This document shows, piece by piece, positions 35,053 through 43,233 of a stretch of DNA of 64,000 bases. The notes under the pieces were generated by a model. It saw only the letters and a list, made by a program, of their open reading frames with translations. It was not told the origin of the DNA and did not search any database. The stretch lies in the NCBI RefSeq assembly GCF_002750855.1, contig NZ_NWUC01000003.1:405852-469851 (forward strand). Reading direction: 5' to 3'. Both the position numbers and the translations under genes were made by a program. Position 1 is the first letter of the stretch. Each line of letters opens with the position of its first letter. Source of the DNA: Neopararhizobium haloflavum (lineage in GTDB: Bacteria; Pseudomonadota; Alphaproteobacteria; Rhizobiales; Rhizobiaceae).

Positions 35053-35865
35053 ATGAAAGCCGATCCAATCAGCATGCATCCCGGCGACAAGCCGGCGCTT
35101 GAATGGGTTGCCGTCGACAAGATTCATGTCGACCACAACTACCAGCGCGAGCTCCGACCGGCGCGGGTCAAGCAGATCCTGCGCGAATTTCACTGGTCGC
35201 GTTTCACGCCGGTGCAACTTGCCGAACGCGGCGATGGCACCTTCAATGTCTTTGACGGGCAGCACCGGGTCGAGGCGGCTCGCCTTCATCCACTCGTCGA
35301 TGCCGTGCCGGCGTCGATCGTGCGGCTCGGCGGCATGCGGGAGGAGGCGGGCGCCTTCCTTGGCGTCAACGTCAACCGCTCGGCCGTCTCGACGATAGAG
35401 AAATACCATGCGGGCCTGGAGGCCGGCGACCCCGAGATGATGCGGATCTGCAGCGTGCTGGAAGAGGCGGGCTGCGAGGCTGTGCCGGCGCAGGGCATCG
35501 GGCTGAAAGCCAACCGGACGCAAGCCGTCACCGCTGTCGGCCGGGCGATCAAATACTACGGCGAGGGCGCGACGGCCTCATCCTGCGAATTGCTGCGCAC
35601 GTCCTGGCCGGATGATGTCCACGCGCAAAAGGGCATTCTGATCCAGGCGCTGGCGCGGGTCCTTCGCGGCAATGCGAGCGTCTCGAAAGCGCGGCTGCAG
35701 CAGGTGCTTTCGGCAACGACGCGGCAGGCGCTCTCCTCGGATGCCGAAACGATCCGCAAAATCTCCGGCGGCGACGCGGCGCACGCAATCGCGCGGACGA
35801 TCTGTGATCTCTACAACAAGGGTCTCTCGAAGAACCAGATCCTCATTGGCGCGAGGGCGCGCTGA
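35053..35865 (+). CDS. ParB/Srx-like nuclease-domain phage protein
   Basis: A 270-residue protein. The N-terminal ParB-like domain shows [20 protein letters not shown], then [14 protein letters not shown], the loop that binds nucleotide in ParB/Srx folds (here DGQHR in place of GERR). The C-terminal half is helical. It is not next to a ParA gene, so partitioning is unlikely. It is the first of three genes that combine ParB-like and nucleoid-protein folds. Confidence 0.82.
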   Translation: MKADPISMHPGDKPALEWVAVDKIHVDHNYQRELRPARVKQILREFHWSRFTPVQLAERGDGTFNVFDGQHRVEAARLHPLVDAVPASIVRLGGMREEAGAFLGVNVNRSAVSTIEKYHAGLEAGDPEMMRICSVLEEAGCEAVPAQGIGLKANRTQAVTAVGRAIKYYGEGATASSCELLRTSWPDDVHAQKGILIQALARVLRGNASVSKARLQQVLSATTRQALSSDAETIRKISGGDAAHAIARTICDLYNKGLSKNQILIGARAR

Positions 35866-36308
35866 TGGGCGATTACGATCCATACGAGCCACGCAGCCCG
35901 AAGCGCGGCAAGGCGGCAGCGGCCGCCGACGATTCCGAGGCGACTGTGACGATCCGCCTGCCGGACGGGACAGAGACGCCGCCGGCGACGATGTCAGAAA
36001 TGAAGGAAGCCGTCGACGCCGTGAGGCGCAGTCAGCGGGACGAGTCATCGCCCTACACGAACGGGGTCGCCCGCGACCAGCTGCGCGCCTTCGTCGAGCG
36101 GATCGAGCGGCTCGATGAAGAGCGGAAGACGATCGTTGATGACATCAAGGATGTCTATGCCGAGGCCAAGGGCACCGGCTTCGACACCAAAGCCCTCCGC
36201 AAGGTGATCGCACTTCGCAAGCTCGATCCGGTCGAGCGGGCCGAACAGGAGGCGATTCTCGACACCTATCTGCACGCGCTCGGCATGGGGCCGGAGCCGA
36301 GCGAATGA
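35865..36308 (+). CDS. GapR-like nucleoid-associated protein (DUF2312)
   Basis: A 147-residue protein. Its C-terminal 85 residues match the DUF2312/GapR family closely ([52 protein letters not shown]). An added 60-residue N-terminal extension is polar and basic. Chromosomal GapR forms dimeric clamps on overtwisted, AT-rich DNA and helps gyrase and topoisomerase IV; a phage version could act on the phage's own replicating DNA. It overlaps both neighbours. Confidence 0.88.
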   Translation: MGDYDPYEPRSPKRGKAAAAADDSEATVTIRLPDGTETPPATMSEMKEAVDAVRRSQRDESSPYTNGVARDQLRAFVERIERLDEERKTIVDDIKDVYAEAKGTGFDTKALRKVIALRKLDPVERAEQEAILDTYLHALGMGPEPSE

Positions 36309-37540
36309 AGTATCAGCTTCTCCCGCCGCTTTCCGTTGACGATCGGGCCGCCCTTGAAGCCTCGATCGTCCAGCATGGCGTGCTTGTCCCGGTCGAGTAT
36401 GACGAGCAGGGCGAGATCCTCGACGGGCATCATCGCGTCGAGATTTGCGAGAGCCTTGGCCTCGTCGACTGGCCGCGCTTCGTGCGCAAGGGGCTGGCGG
36501 AAGAAGAAAAGCGGACGCTAGCGCGCGAACTCAATGTTTCGCGGCGCCATCTCAATGCGGAACAGAAGCGGGCGCTGATCGCCGACCAGCTGCGCGACAC
36601 GCCGTCGATCTCGTCGCGGGCGATCGCGGCGATGCTCGGCGCGCATCATTCGACCGTCGAGAAGGTTCGTCAGCAACTCGTCGATGGTGGCGAAATTAGC
36701 CACCATGAAGAAATCGAAGGGCGGGACGGGATCGTCCAGCCAGCGCGCAAGGCGATCCGCACGGCGTTCCTGCCCGAGCCGGACAATGCGCGCGAGCTGA
36801 TGGCGACGGCAAAAGCGATCCGGACGCGCCAGCGCGAGCATGGCCGCAAGGTGCGCACCGATCTGATCAACGAGATCGCGGCGCGGGGCGAGGCTTCGGC
36901 CGGCACGATGCCGCGCGCGGCCTATCCGATCCTCTATGCCGATCCGCCCTGGGAGCAGGAAGCCTGGTCGGACGAGACCGGGCAGGATCGCGGGCTGATG
37001 TATCCGCCGATGCCGCTCGACGCCATCAAGGCGCTCTGTGCGGGCGATGCGTCGCCGGCGACGCGCGACGCGCTGCTCTTTCTCTGGGTGACGGCCAACC
37101 GGCTCGATGACGGCATCGAGGTCCTGCGCACCTGGGGCTTCGACTACGTCACCTGCCTTGTCTGGGACAAGGAAACGATTGGCATGGGGCGCTGGGTGCG
37201 CGACCGCCACGAGATCCTGCTCCTTGGCAAGCGCGGCAATTTCCCCGCGCCGCTGCCCGGCACGCAGGCGGCCAGCGTGCATGCTGAGCGCAAGGGCCGG
37301 CATTCGGCCAAGCCCGTGCATTTTGCCGCGATGATCGAACGGCTCTATCCGGAGATGCGCAAGCTGGAGCTCTTCCAGCGCGCCGAGAGCCTTGCCGAGG
37401 ATGACCCGCGGCGGTCCGGGCAATGGGATTTCTGGGGGTTCGAATCCGATTTCGCGACGCTGATGTCCTCTAGCGGCGGCGCGGATACACCGGCGGCGGC
37501 GCCTCCCTGTGCCGCCGCCGGCAGCGGGGCCCAGTCATGA
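36305..37540 (+). CDS. ParB-domain/MT-A70 adenine-N6 methyltransferase fusion
   Basis: A 411-residue fusion. Residues about 1-100 are a ParB/Srx-like domain ([20 protein letters not shown]) and about 75-135 an HTH-like stretch ([20 protein letters not shown]). From about 205 on an MT-A70 methyltransferase follows, with the catalytic DPPW (about 212-215), then [20 protein letters not shown] and [12 protein letters not shown]. It should methylate adenine N6 in DNA. Target and partner are unknown. The fusion suggests that the ParB and HTH parts guide or regulate the enzyme. Confidence 0.9.
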   Translation: MKYQLLPPLSVDDRAALEASIVQHGVLVPVEYDEQGEILDGHHRVEICESLGLVDWPRFVRKGLAEEEKRTLARELNVSRRHLNAEQKRALIADQLRDTPSISSRAIAAMLGAHHSTVEKVRQQLVDGGEISHHEEIEGRDGIVQPARKAIRTAFLPEPDNARELMATAKAIRTRQREHGRKVRTDLINEIAARGEASAGTMPRAAYPILYADPPWEQEAWSDETGQDRGLMYPPMPLDAIKALCAGDASPATRDALLFLWVTANRLDDGIEVLRTWGFDYVTCLVWDKETIGMGRWVRDRHEILLLGKRGNFPAPLPGTQAASVHAERKGRHSAKPVHFAAMIERLYPEMRKLELFQRAESLAEDDPRRSGQWDFWGFESDFATLMSSSGGADTPAAAPPCAAAGSGAQS

Positions 37541-37818
37541 GCGGCGGGCTCTACAGCGCCGAGATGCTGCGGCTCTTCCTCGAGGCGCGCATCGTCTTCC
37601 GCATGCAAATGCATGGCGAGAGCCGCAAGCAGGCCATGGGCCGGCTCTTCCGCACGCTTGCCAAAGCGTCCCGCCTGTCGGTCACGCGCGTTGCGATCGC
37701 GCATCGCGGATCCATGAACCACCCCGAGCACCGTGCCGCCTTGTGGCTGGCGCTCGGCTACCCGGCGGCGCCTGCCGCGATCGAAGAGGAAAGGGCAGCG
37801 CCATGCGAAGCAAAATGA
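37537..37818 (+). CDS. Small phage protein of unknown function
   Basis: A 93-residue basic helical protein ([20 protein letters not shown] then SRKQAMGRLFRTLAKASRLS) that ends inside the start of the cupin-like gene. Possibly DNA-binding; no family recognised. Confidence 0.62.
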   Translation: MSGGLYSAEMLRLFLEARIVFRMQMHGESRKQAMGRLFRTLAKASRLSVTRVAIAHRGSMNHPEHRAALWLALGYPAAPAAIEEERAAPCEAK

Positions 37819-38270
37819 TCGCATCCATACTGGCGAAGGCGGTGCGGCGTCTGACGCGCCGTGAGCCGGACTTCATCATCGGCGGGGCCGGACGGCCCTA
37901 CATGCTGCGCTGGTACGTCATCCCGCGCAATCGCTGGTTCAACATCTATCGCCACATCGTGCTGCGCTCCGATGACGATCGCGCGCTGCATGATCATCCG
38001 TGGTGGAGCTTTTCGGTCTGCCTGAATGGCTGGATGGGCGAAGTGCTGCCGGGCGGCAAGCTGCGGCTGATCGAAAAGGGCGAATTCAGGCTGCGGCGGG
38101 CTTCGACGGCGCACCGGCTAACACTGCCGCCCGATCAGACCTGCGAAACGCTGTTCATCACCGGGCCGAAGATCCGTGAATGGGGCTTCCATTGCCCGCA
38201 AGGCTGGCGGCGCTGGCAGGACTTCGTTGCGAAAGGCGACAGCGGCGCTGTCGGGCCGGGGTGCGACTGA
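37803..38270 (+). CDS. Cupin-like phage protein
   Basis: A 155-residue RmlC-type cupin candidate. The metal site is suggested by RALHDHPWWSFSVCLNGWMG (HxH) with a later HRL and E residues (STAHRLTLPPDQTCETLFIT), forming the usual two-motif barrel. Cupins of this kind recur in prophages next to methyltransferases, but their substrate is unknown. ATG 37803 overlaps the previous gene. Confidence 0.75.
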   Translation: MRSKMIASILAKAVRRLTRREPDFIIGGAGRPYMLRWYVIPRNRWFNIYRHIVLRSDDDRALHDHPWWSFSVCLNGWMGEVLPGGKLRLIEKGEFRLRRASTAHRLTLPPDQTCETLFITGPKIREWGFHCPQGWRRWQDFVAKGDSGAVGPGCD

Positions 38271-38584
38271 TGGCCGACCTCCTGCCGATCATCGAGCAAT
38301 TGTCGGATGCCGACAGCGACCAGGCGCGGGCCGACTGGCTGCGCCGCTGCCCGCTCTCGATCCTGATGACCTATGATTTCACGATCCGCAACCGGCTCCA
38401 GGTGGCGGGCTTCCTCGCTGGCGTCGACTATCTCGACGGCGTTTTGACCGTCATGCGGAGCGTGCGCAACGCGCACGGCCTGTTCGACGGTGAGTTCTAC
38501 GACAAGATCCATGTCGATCTCGCGATCGCGGTCGGGGAGTTGGAGTCCTACCTCAAGCCAGCTGGCGAGGGCGAGGATGGCTGA
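38270..38584 (+). CDS. Phage protein of unknown function
   Basis: A 104-residue mainly helical protein (MADLLPIIEQLSDADSDQAR, then VAGFLAGVDYLDGVLTVMRS). Its ATG overlaps the cupin gene's stop by one base. No family recognised. Confidence 0.65.
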   Translation: MADLLPIIEQLSDADSDQARADWLRRCPLSILMTYDFTIRNRLQVAGFLAGVDYLDGVLTVMRSVRNAHGLFDGEFYDKIHVDLAIAVGELESYLKPAGEGEDG

Positions 38585-38867
38585 GATCGACCGCCACCGG
38601 CTGGCGCGCGACGTTGCCGAATTTCTGAAGCTGCGCGGCTACTCCTACCGCGAGGCCTGTTTCGTCTGGCCTGCGCTGAACGTTGCCATGCTTTCGCGCG
38701 CCTGCAGCGGGCAGGTGCTCTCGGCGGGCAATCTGCTGGCGCTCTGCCGCGCCTTCGCTCTCAATCCATTCGACTATCTGGCGGCTGAAAAAGCGCCGTC
38801 CAATCCGGCTGTTACAGAAATTGGTTCCCGTGAAACGCGGAGCCGTGACCATGGGGGCAGGGGGTAA
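38577..38867 (+). CDS. Putative HTH phage protein
   Basis: A 96-residue protein with a lambda-repressor-like N-terminal fold: RDVAEFLKLRGYSYREACFV, NVAMLSRACSGQVLSAGNLL and CRAFALNPFDYL. The last helix and FDYL end are typical of small XRE-like regulators. A polar tail of about 15 residues follows. Confidence 0.68.
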   Translation: MAEIDRHRLARDVAEFLKLRGYSYREACFVWPALNVAMLSRACSGQVLSAGNLLALCRAFALNPFDYLAAEKAPSNPAVTEIGSRETRSRDHGGRG

Positions 38868-40670
38868 ATGCGGCCATTGATTGTCGACAGTTTCGCCGGC
38901 GGGGGCGGTGCCTCGACCGGGATCGAGATGGCGCTCGGGCGCTCGCCGGACATCGCCATCAACCATGATGCCGATGCGCTGGCGATGCATGAGGTCAACC
39001 ATCCCGAGACGCTGCACCTTTCGAAAAACATCTGGAAGGTCGATCCGCTCGAAGCGGTCGGCTACCGGCCGGTCGGGTTGGCGTGGTTCTCGCCAGACTG
39101 CAAGCATTTCTCGAAAGCCAAGGGCGGCAGGCCGGTCAAGCGCAACATCCGCGATCTTGCCTGGGTGGTTGTGCTGTGGGCGAAACGCGTGCGGCCCGCC
39201 GTCATCATGCTGGAGAACGTCGAGGAATTTCGCGACTGGGGCCCGCTGATCGAGCGCGAGCCGGGAACCTGGGTGCCGTGCCCGGAGCGCAAGGGCGCGA
39301 TCTTCAAGAAATGGACCAGCGAGCTGCGGCGGCTCGGCTACAAGCTCGAATTCCGCGAACTGCGCGCCTGCGACTATGGCGCGCCGACGATCCGCAAGCG
39401 GTTCTTCATGATCGCGCGGCGCGACGGCCTACCGATCGTCTGGCCGGATCCGACGCATGGGCCGCCTGACGATCCGGATGTGATCGCCGGCAAGAAAAAG
39501 CCATGGCGCACGGCGGCCGAGATCATCGACTGGTCGATTCCATGCCCGTCGATCTTCGACAGCAGCGAGACGATCAAGCAGCTCTTCGGCGTTCGCGCCA
39601 TCCGGCCTCTGGCGGACGCGACGATGCGGCGGATCGCGCGGGGCGTGGTGCGCTACGTGCTGGAAGCGAAAAGGCCGTTCATCGTGCGGACCGATATGGC
39701 GAGCGCTGCGTCGCGGAACGGCGTCAATCCGATAGACGATCCGCTGCGCACCCAGACGACGGCCGGCAGCCATGCCGTGGTCGTTCCATCCTTCGTCGGA
39801 TGTGGCGGCCGGGCAGGGCAGAGCGCGCCGCGGTGCGGCGACGAGCCGCTTGGCACCATGACGGCCAAGCCGGATGGATGCGTGGTGACGGCGCATCTGA
39901 CCTATGGGCAGCAAGGAGGCGGCAATCGGCCTGTCGATGCACCGCATCACACGATCACCGCCAGCTCGAAAGATCAGAATGCCGTCGTCGCCGCGACCAT
40001 GGTCCAGACCGGCTATGGCGAGCGCGAGGGACAGGTGCCGCGCGCGCTCGATATCGGCAAGCCGCTCGGCACACAGGTTGCCGGCGGAGCCAAGCATGGC
40101 GTCGTCGCGGCGTTTCTTGCGCAGCACAACAACGACAGCCGACGCATCGGCGGCGTCAATCCGGGTCGCCCGGCCGGTGAGCCGCTGGCCACGCTCACGG
40201 CGAGCGGTGCGCAGCAGCAGGTTGTCAGTGCGTTCATGTCCCGCCAGTTTTCCGCTTCGATCGGTCATGCTCTTCGCGAGCCGGCCGCGACCGATACCGC
40301 TGGCGTCAACAAGTCGGCACTGATCGCGCCTTTCCTGACGAAATACTACGGCACGGGCGACGGTGCGCGGGTCGACGGCCCGATGCACACGGACACCGTG
40401 AAGGATCGCATGGGGCTCGTCACCGTCGAGATCGACGGCGCGACCTACGCGATAGCCGATATCGGCATGCGCATGCTGACACCGCGTGAGCGTTTCCGCG
40501 CGCAGGGCTTTCCCGATGACTACGTGATCGACCGGCGCATCGACGGCTCGCCGATCACGGGGACGGCGCAGGGCTCATGCTGTGGCAATTCGGTCTGCCC
40601 GCCATTGGCGGCGGCGCTGGTCGGCGCGAACTGCGCGCACTTGGCGGAAGCACGGGAGGCAGCAGAGTGA
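38868..40670 (+). CDS. C5-cytosine DNA methyltransferase with internal repeat domain
   Basis: A 600-residue DNA cytosine-5 methyltransferase. Motif I is DSFAGGGGASTGIE. Motif IV holds the nucleophile C78 in FSPDCKHFS, where Asp rather than Pro precedes the Cys. Motif VI is MLENVEEF and motif VIII RFFMIARRDG. The C-terminal motifs are MLTPRERFRAQGFPDDYVI and GNSVCPPLAAALV. Residues about 285-525, where the target recognition domain should be, consist of about seven degenerate 33-38-residue repeats. No cognate endonuclease is adjacent, so it more likely modifies phage DNA than forms a restriction pair. Confidence 0.92.
   Translation: MRPLIVDSFAGGGGASTGIEMALGRSPDIAINHDADALAMHEVNHPETLHLSKNIWKVDPLEAVGYRPVGLAWFSPDCKHFSKAKGGRPVKRNIRDLAWVVVLWAKRVRPAVIMLENVEEFRDWGPLIEREPGTWVPCPERKGAIFKKWTSELRRLGYKLEFRELRACDYGAPTIRKRFFMIARRDGLPIVWPDPTHGPPDDPDVIAGKKKPWRTAAEIIDWSIPCPSIFDSSETIKQLFGVRAIRPLADATMRRIARGVVRYVLEAKRPFIVRTDMASAASRNGVNPIDDPLRTQTTAGSHAVVVPSFVGCGGRAGQSAPRCGDEPLGTMTAKPDGCVVTAHLTYGQQGGGNRPVDAPHHTITASSKDQNAVVAATMVQTGYGEREGQVPRALDIGKPLGTQVAGGAKHGVVAAFLAQHNNDSRRIGGVNPGRPAGEPLATLTASGAQQQVVSAFMSRQFSASIGHALREPAATDTAGVNKSALIAPFLTKYYGTGDGARVDGPMHTDTVKDRMGLVTVEIDGATYAIADIGMRMLTPRERFRAQGFPDDYVIDRRIDGSPITGTAQGSCCGNSVCPPLAAALVGANCAHLAEAREAAE
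39735..40440 (+). repeat. Degenerate protein-level repeats inside the C5-methyltransferase
   Basis: About seven units follow the pattern DxPLxTxTA, then 5-8 variable residues, then VVxxFL and a Gly-rich turn. Examples are DDPLRTQTTAGSHAVVVPSF, DEPLGTMTAKPDGCVVTAHL and GEPLATLTASGAQQQVVSAF. The DNA itself is not conserved between units, so this is an old protein repeat rather than a recent duplication. Confidence 0.8.
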
Positions 40671-40837
40671 AGAGCGCGCGAAAATCACTCGCCTTCTGGA
40701 GGTGGATCCTGTTCGGGGCCGCCATCGTCGCGAGCCTTGCAGGCCATGATGGCAAGTTCTTCCTAACTCTCGGCTGGGTGTGTTGCGTCGGCGAGATCGT
40801 TCTGCGCGGCGTTGACGACAAGGCGGGCACCCAATGA
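40667..40837 (+). CDS. 56-residue phage membrane protein
   Basis: A small protein with two hydrophobic segments (WRWILFGAAIVASLAG and FFLTLGWVCCVGEIVL) joined by a short polar turn, starting from GTG 40667 that overlaps the methyltransferase stop. It ends overlapping the replication gene's ATG. Function unknown. Confidence 0.6.
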   Translation: MKSARKSLAFWRWILFGAAIVASLAGHDGKFFLTLGWVCCVGEIVLRGVDDKAGTQ

Positions 40838-42096
40838 GCAAAACCAAATTCTCGATCATTCCCGGCTGGATCGTCACAGATGCGCGTCTCAAGGGGCGCG
40901 ACCTGCAGGTGATCTGCCTGCTTGGCCGCTATACGAACCGCGACGGCTGGTGCTTTCGCAGCCAGGTGAAGATGGCCGGGCAGCTCGGCTGCGCGCGTTC
41001 TACGGTGCAGCTGTCGCTCGATCGGCTCGTTTCGATCGGTGCTGTCGAAAGGCGCGCGGGCGAGAGCCGGGACGGCCGCGACTGCTCCTACCATTACCGC
41101 GTCATCTATGACCGCGACACGCCGGCTGCAGAGCTGGCGACATGGGAAGGCGACGAGGCGGGCGACGAGGCCGAATCGGTAGAAAATCATTCCCCGGCCG
41201 GCGGGAATGCGGGCACCCCCCCTGCCGATATATCGGCACCCCCTGCCGACCCTGGATCGGCACCCCCTGCCGACCCTGGATCGGCACCCTATAAGAACGA
41301 CCCCTGTTTAACGGCCCAAGCAGAACGAAGAGAGAGAGAGGCGCGCGAGCGCGCTGGCGATGCCAAAAATGGGGAAGGGGAAAACCCGAAAGCGGTCGAG
41401 CGGGAATTCCGCCGGGCGTTCCCACAGTGGCCGACCTATGTGGGCGACAGCGAGCCAGCGGCGCGGGCGGCGTGGTTTGCGCTGACGGCCGGCGAGCGGG
41501 CAGAGGCTGTCGCCCGGATTGGCGATTACGTCAACGCTGCCAAGGCCGGCGGGCGCAAGGCGGTCTGTTCGTTCGGGGTCTATCTCGGCGAAAGGCGCTG
41601 GGAGAAGCTGCCGGCCCGCGAGGCAGAGGCACCGGCAACCCATGCCAGCGAAGCGCCATTTGGCAAGGGATGGGGCGCGATGCGGTTTGCCGAGCTGCTG
41701 CGCGAGCCGGGGCCGATGCCAGCGCCGACACGGTTCATCCAGCAGATCATCGATGCAGGCGGAGAGCAGGGCGAGCGCGAGAAGCTGGCGCACCTTGCCC
41801 GCCATGGCTGGCCGACCGTGAACCGGATGCATGCCAACGCGGCAGAGCGGCGCGGCTATTCCGTGCCGGTGCACCTGCTGCCGCTGGGCGCGCCTTTCCG
41901 TCAGGTGAAGGTGGGCGGCGAGCTTTGGGAAGCCTGGCGGCGGGCGCATGAGCGGCGCGGTTGGCCTTTCCTGCCGGATCCGGGCCAGCAGGAATTCGTC
42001 TGGATGCCTGAGGGTGAGGATCCCGAAGCGGCGATCAAACGGTTCATGGATGCGCTGGGCGCATTGGGCGGGGGCGAGGCCGAGGCGGCGGAATGA
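40834..42096 (+). CDS. Phage replication initiator-like protein (O type)
   Basis: A 420-residue protein. Residues about 5-90 form a winged helix (SIIPGWIVTDARLKGRDLQV, SQVKMAGQLGCARSTVQLSL, LDRLVSIGAVERRAG) as in phage replication initiators. A disordered Pro/Ala linker with three SAPPADPG-like repeats (about 128-150) follows, and the rest is helical. Position between the modification genes and the late switch matches lambda O. The DNA encoding the linker contains 24-nt direct repeats that may be the origin. Confidence 0.72.
   Translation: MSKTKFSIIPGWIVTDARLKGRDLQVICLLGRYTNRDGWCFRSQVKMAGQLGCARSTVQLSLDRLVSIGAVERRAGESRDGRDCSYHYRVIYDRDTPAAELATWEGDEAGDEAESVENHSPAGGNAGTPPADISAPPADPGSAPPADPGSAPYKNDPCLTAQAERREREARERAGDAKNGEGENPKAVEREFRRAFPQWPTYVGDSEPAARAAWFALTAGERAEAVARIGDYVNAAKAGGRKAVCSFGVYLGERRWEKLPAREAEAPATHASEAPFGKGWGAMRFAELLREPGPMPAPTRFIQQIIDAGGEQGEREKLAHLARHGWPTVNRMHANAAERRGYSVPVHLLPLGAPFRQVKVGGELWEAWRRAHERRGWPFLPDPGQQEFVWMPEGEDPEAAIKRFMDALGALGGGEAEAAE
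41212..41290 (+). repeat. 24-nt direct repeats, candidate replication origin iterons
   Basis: Two perfect 24-nt copies (41235-41258 and 41259-41282) begin GGCACCCCCTGCCGACCC. They are flanked by a degenerate copy on the left (41212-41234) and a truncated one on the right (from 41283). AT-richer and purine-rich DNA follows (41291-41340). The layout resembles the lambda origin inside gene O. The repeat length keeps the reading frame, so a purely protein-level origin is possible. Confidence 0.55.
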
Positions 42097-42722
42097 CGAT
42101 GATGCATCAGCGGGCGGAGTTGAGCGAGCGCGAGCTGCAGGCGCTGGAACGGGGCAGGCGGAAGGCCGAGCTGATCGCCTGGCTGCAGGCCGAGGCGGCG
42201 GCACGGGATGGCGACATGGCGTGGTATGTCGCGCGCACGACGTACCGGGCGGACACGGTGGCCGGTGATCTGCGCGATCGCGGCATTGAGGCCGTGTGCC
42301 CGACAGAGCGGCGCTGGAAGCGCTATCCACGGTCTCGCGCGAAGTATTCTGTGGAATACCCGCTGTTCGGCCACTACCTCTTCGTGCGGCTTCTCATGGC
42401 CGAATCTGCATGGGTTGGGTTGATGACCTTCGACGGCATCCACTGCCTGCAGGGCAACGGCGAAAGGCCGGTGCCGGTGCGCACGAAGGAAATCGAGCAA
42501 ATCCTTGAATTGGCTTCGATTGGCGCGGCTGAGCCGGTGAGCGAAATCGCGCCGATCATGGTCGGCGACCAGGTCGTTCATCCGGTCGGAACGTTCGCCG
42601 AACTGGTCAGCCATGTGGTGGAGATCGATGCCCGCAAGCGCGAGGCTCTCGTCTCCACGCTGCTCTTCGGACGCGAGATCGAGACGCGATGCGCTCTTGA
42701 TGATCTGGCACGACTCACATAG
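42093..42722 (+). CDS. NusG/RfaH-like transcription antitermination protein
   Basis: A 209-residue protein. After a helical N-terminal extension (about 1-42), a NusG N-terminal domain begins with AWYVARTTYRADTVAGDLRD and includes YPLFGHYLFVRL. A C-terminal KOW-like part follows (APIMVGDQVVHPVGTFAELV, then VVEIDARKREALVSTLLFG). NusG paralogues ride on RNA polymerase and change its response to terminators. It ends the early operon just upstream of the packaging genes, the place of lambda Q, so it is a good late-gene antiterminator candidate. Confidence 0.85.
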   Translation: MTMMHQRAELSERELQALERGRRKAELIAWLQAEAAARDGDMAWYVARTTYRADTVAGDLRDRGIEAVCPTERRWKRYPRSRAKYSVEYPLFGHYLFVRLLMAESAWVGLMTFDGIHCLQGNGERPVPVRTKEIEQILELASIGAAEPVSEIAPIMVGDQVVHPVGTFAELVSHVVEIDARKREALVSTLLFGREIETRCALDDLARLT

Positions 42723-42867
42723 CGATTCCTGCCCATAGGCCACTGCCGTTAGGACGCAGGCCGGCGATGCCGGTTCGACGCCCGGCAACCCTGCTTGATG
42801 AGACGGCGATCTGCCGGAAAGCATCTTGCGCCCGCATCCGGGAATCTGTCTGAAAATCGGAACATCG

Positions 42868-43233
42868 ATGGGACGTTTGAAGAGCGTCAAGCCGCGCATC
42901 GGCGCGGTCGCACCACGGCTCGGCCGTGCGCCATCCGACGAGCGGGCGCGGCACCGCGAGCGTGACCGCACGCAGCCATGGCGCGCCTGGTACAAGACGG
43001 CACGCTGGCAGAAGCTCAGATGGGCTGTGCTGGTGCGCGATCTCTTCACCTGCCAGATGGCAGGATGCGGACGGATCGAGGCGGCCACGTCGCAACTCGT
43101 AGCCGACCACAGGACGCCGCATCGTGGTGACGAGCGGCTGTTCTGGGATGAAGGCAACCTGCAGTGCCTCTGCAAGCCGTGCCACGACAAGGTCAAGCAG
43201 GCCGAAGAGCGGCGAGGCTTAGCAGCGATCTAG
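42868..43233 (+). CDS. HNH endonuclease next to terminase
   Basis: A 121-residue HNH nuclease. The metal-binding CxxC/HNH elements are CQMAGCGRIE, LVADHRTPHRGDER and GNLQCLCKPCHDKVKQ. In HK97-like phages an HNH protein encoded beside the terminase genes is needed for cos cutting and packaging, which fits its place here. ATG 42868 is chosen as the first start preceding the basic N-terminal region. Its last 15 bp overlap the convergent minus-strand gene. Confidence 0.88.
   Translation: MGRLKSVKPRIGAVAPRLGRAPSDERARHRERDRTQPWRAWYKTARWQKLRWAVLVRDLFTCQMAGCGRIEAATSQLVADHRTPHRGDERLFWDEGNLQCLCKPCHDKVKQAEERRGLAAI

Noticed and set aside
35053-35865. ParB-like protein considered as a plasmid-type partition system
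   Set aside because: No ParA gene or parS-like repeats are nearby, and the nucleotide loop differs from partition ParB.
38868-40670. C5-methyltransferase considered as half of a restriction-modification pair
   Set aside because: No endonuclease gene is adjacent; the HNH gene 2.2 kb away has the packaging-type context instead.
41235-41282. Adjacent 24-nt repeats considered as a CRISPR array
   Set aside because: The copies are directly joined with no spacers and lie in frame inside a coding region; no cas genes are present.
42768-42787. GGTTCGA-like stretch considered as a tRNA T arm
   Set aside because: No acceptor, D or anticodon arm can be folded around it; it is kept only as a hairpin.
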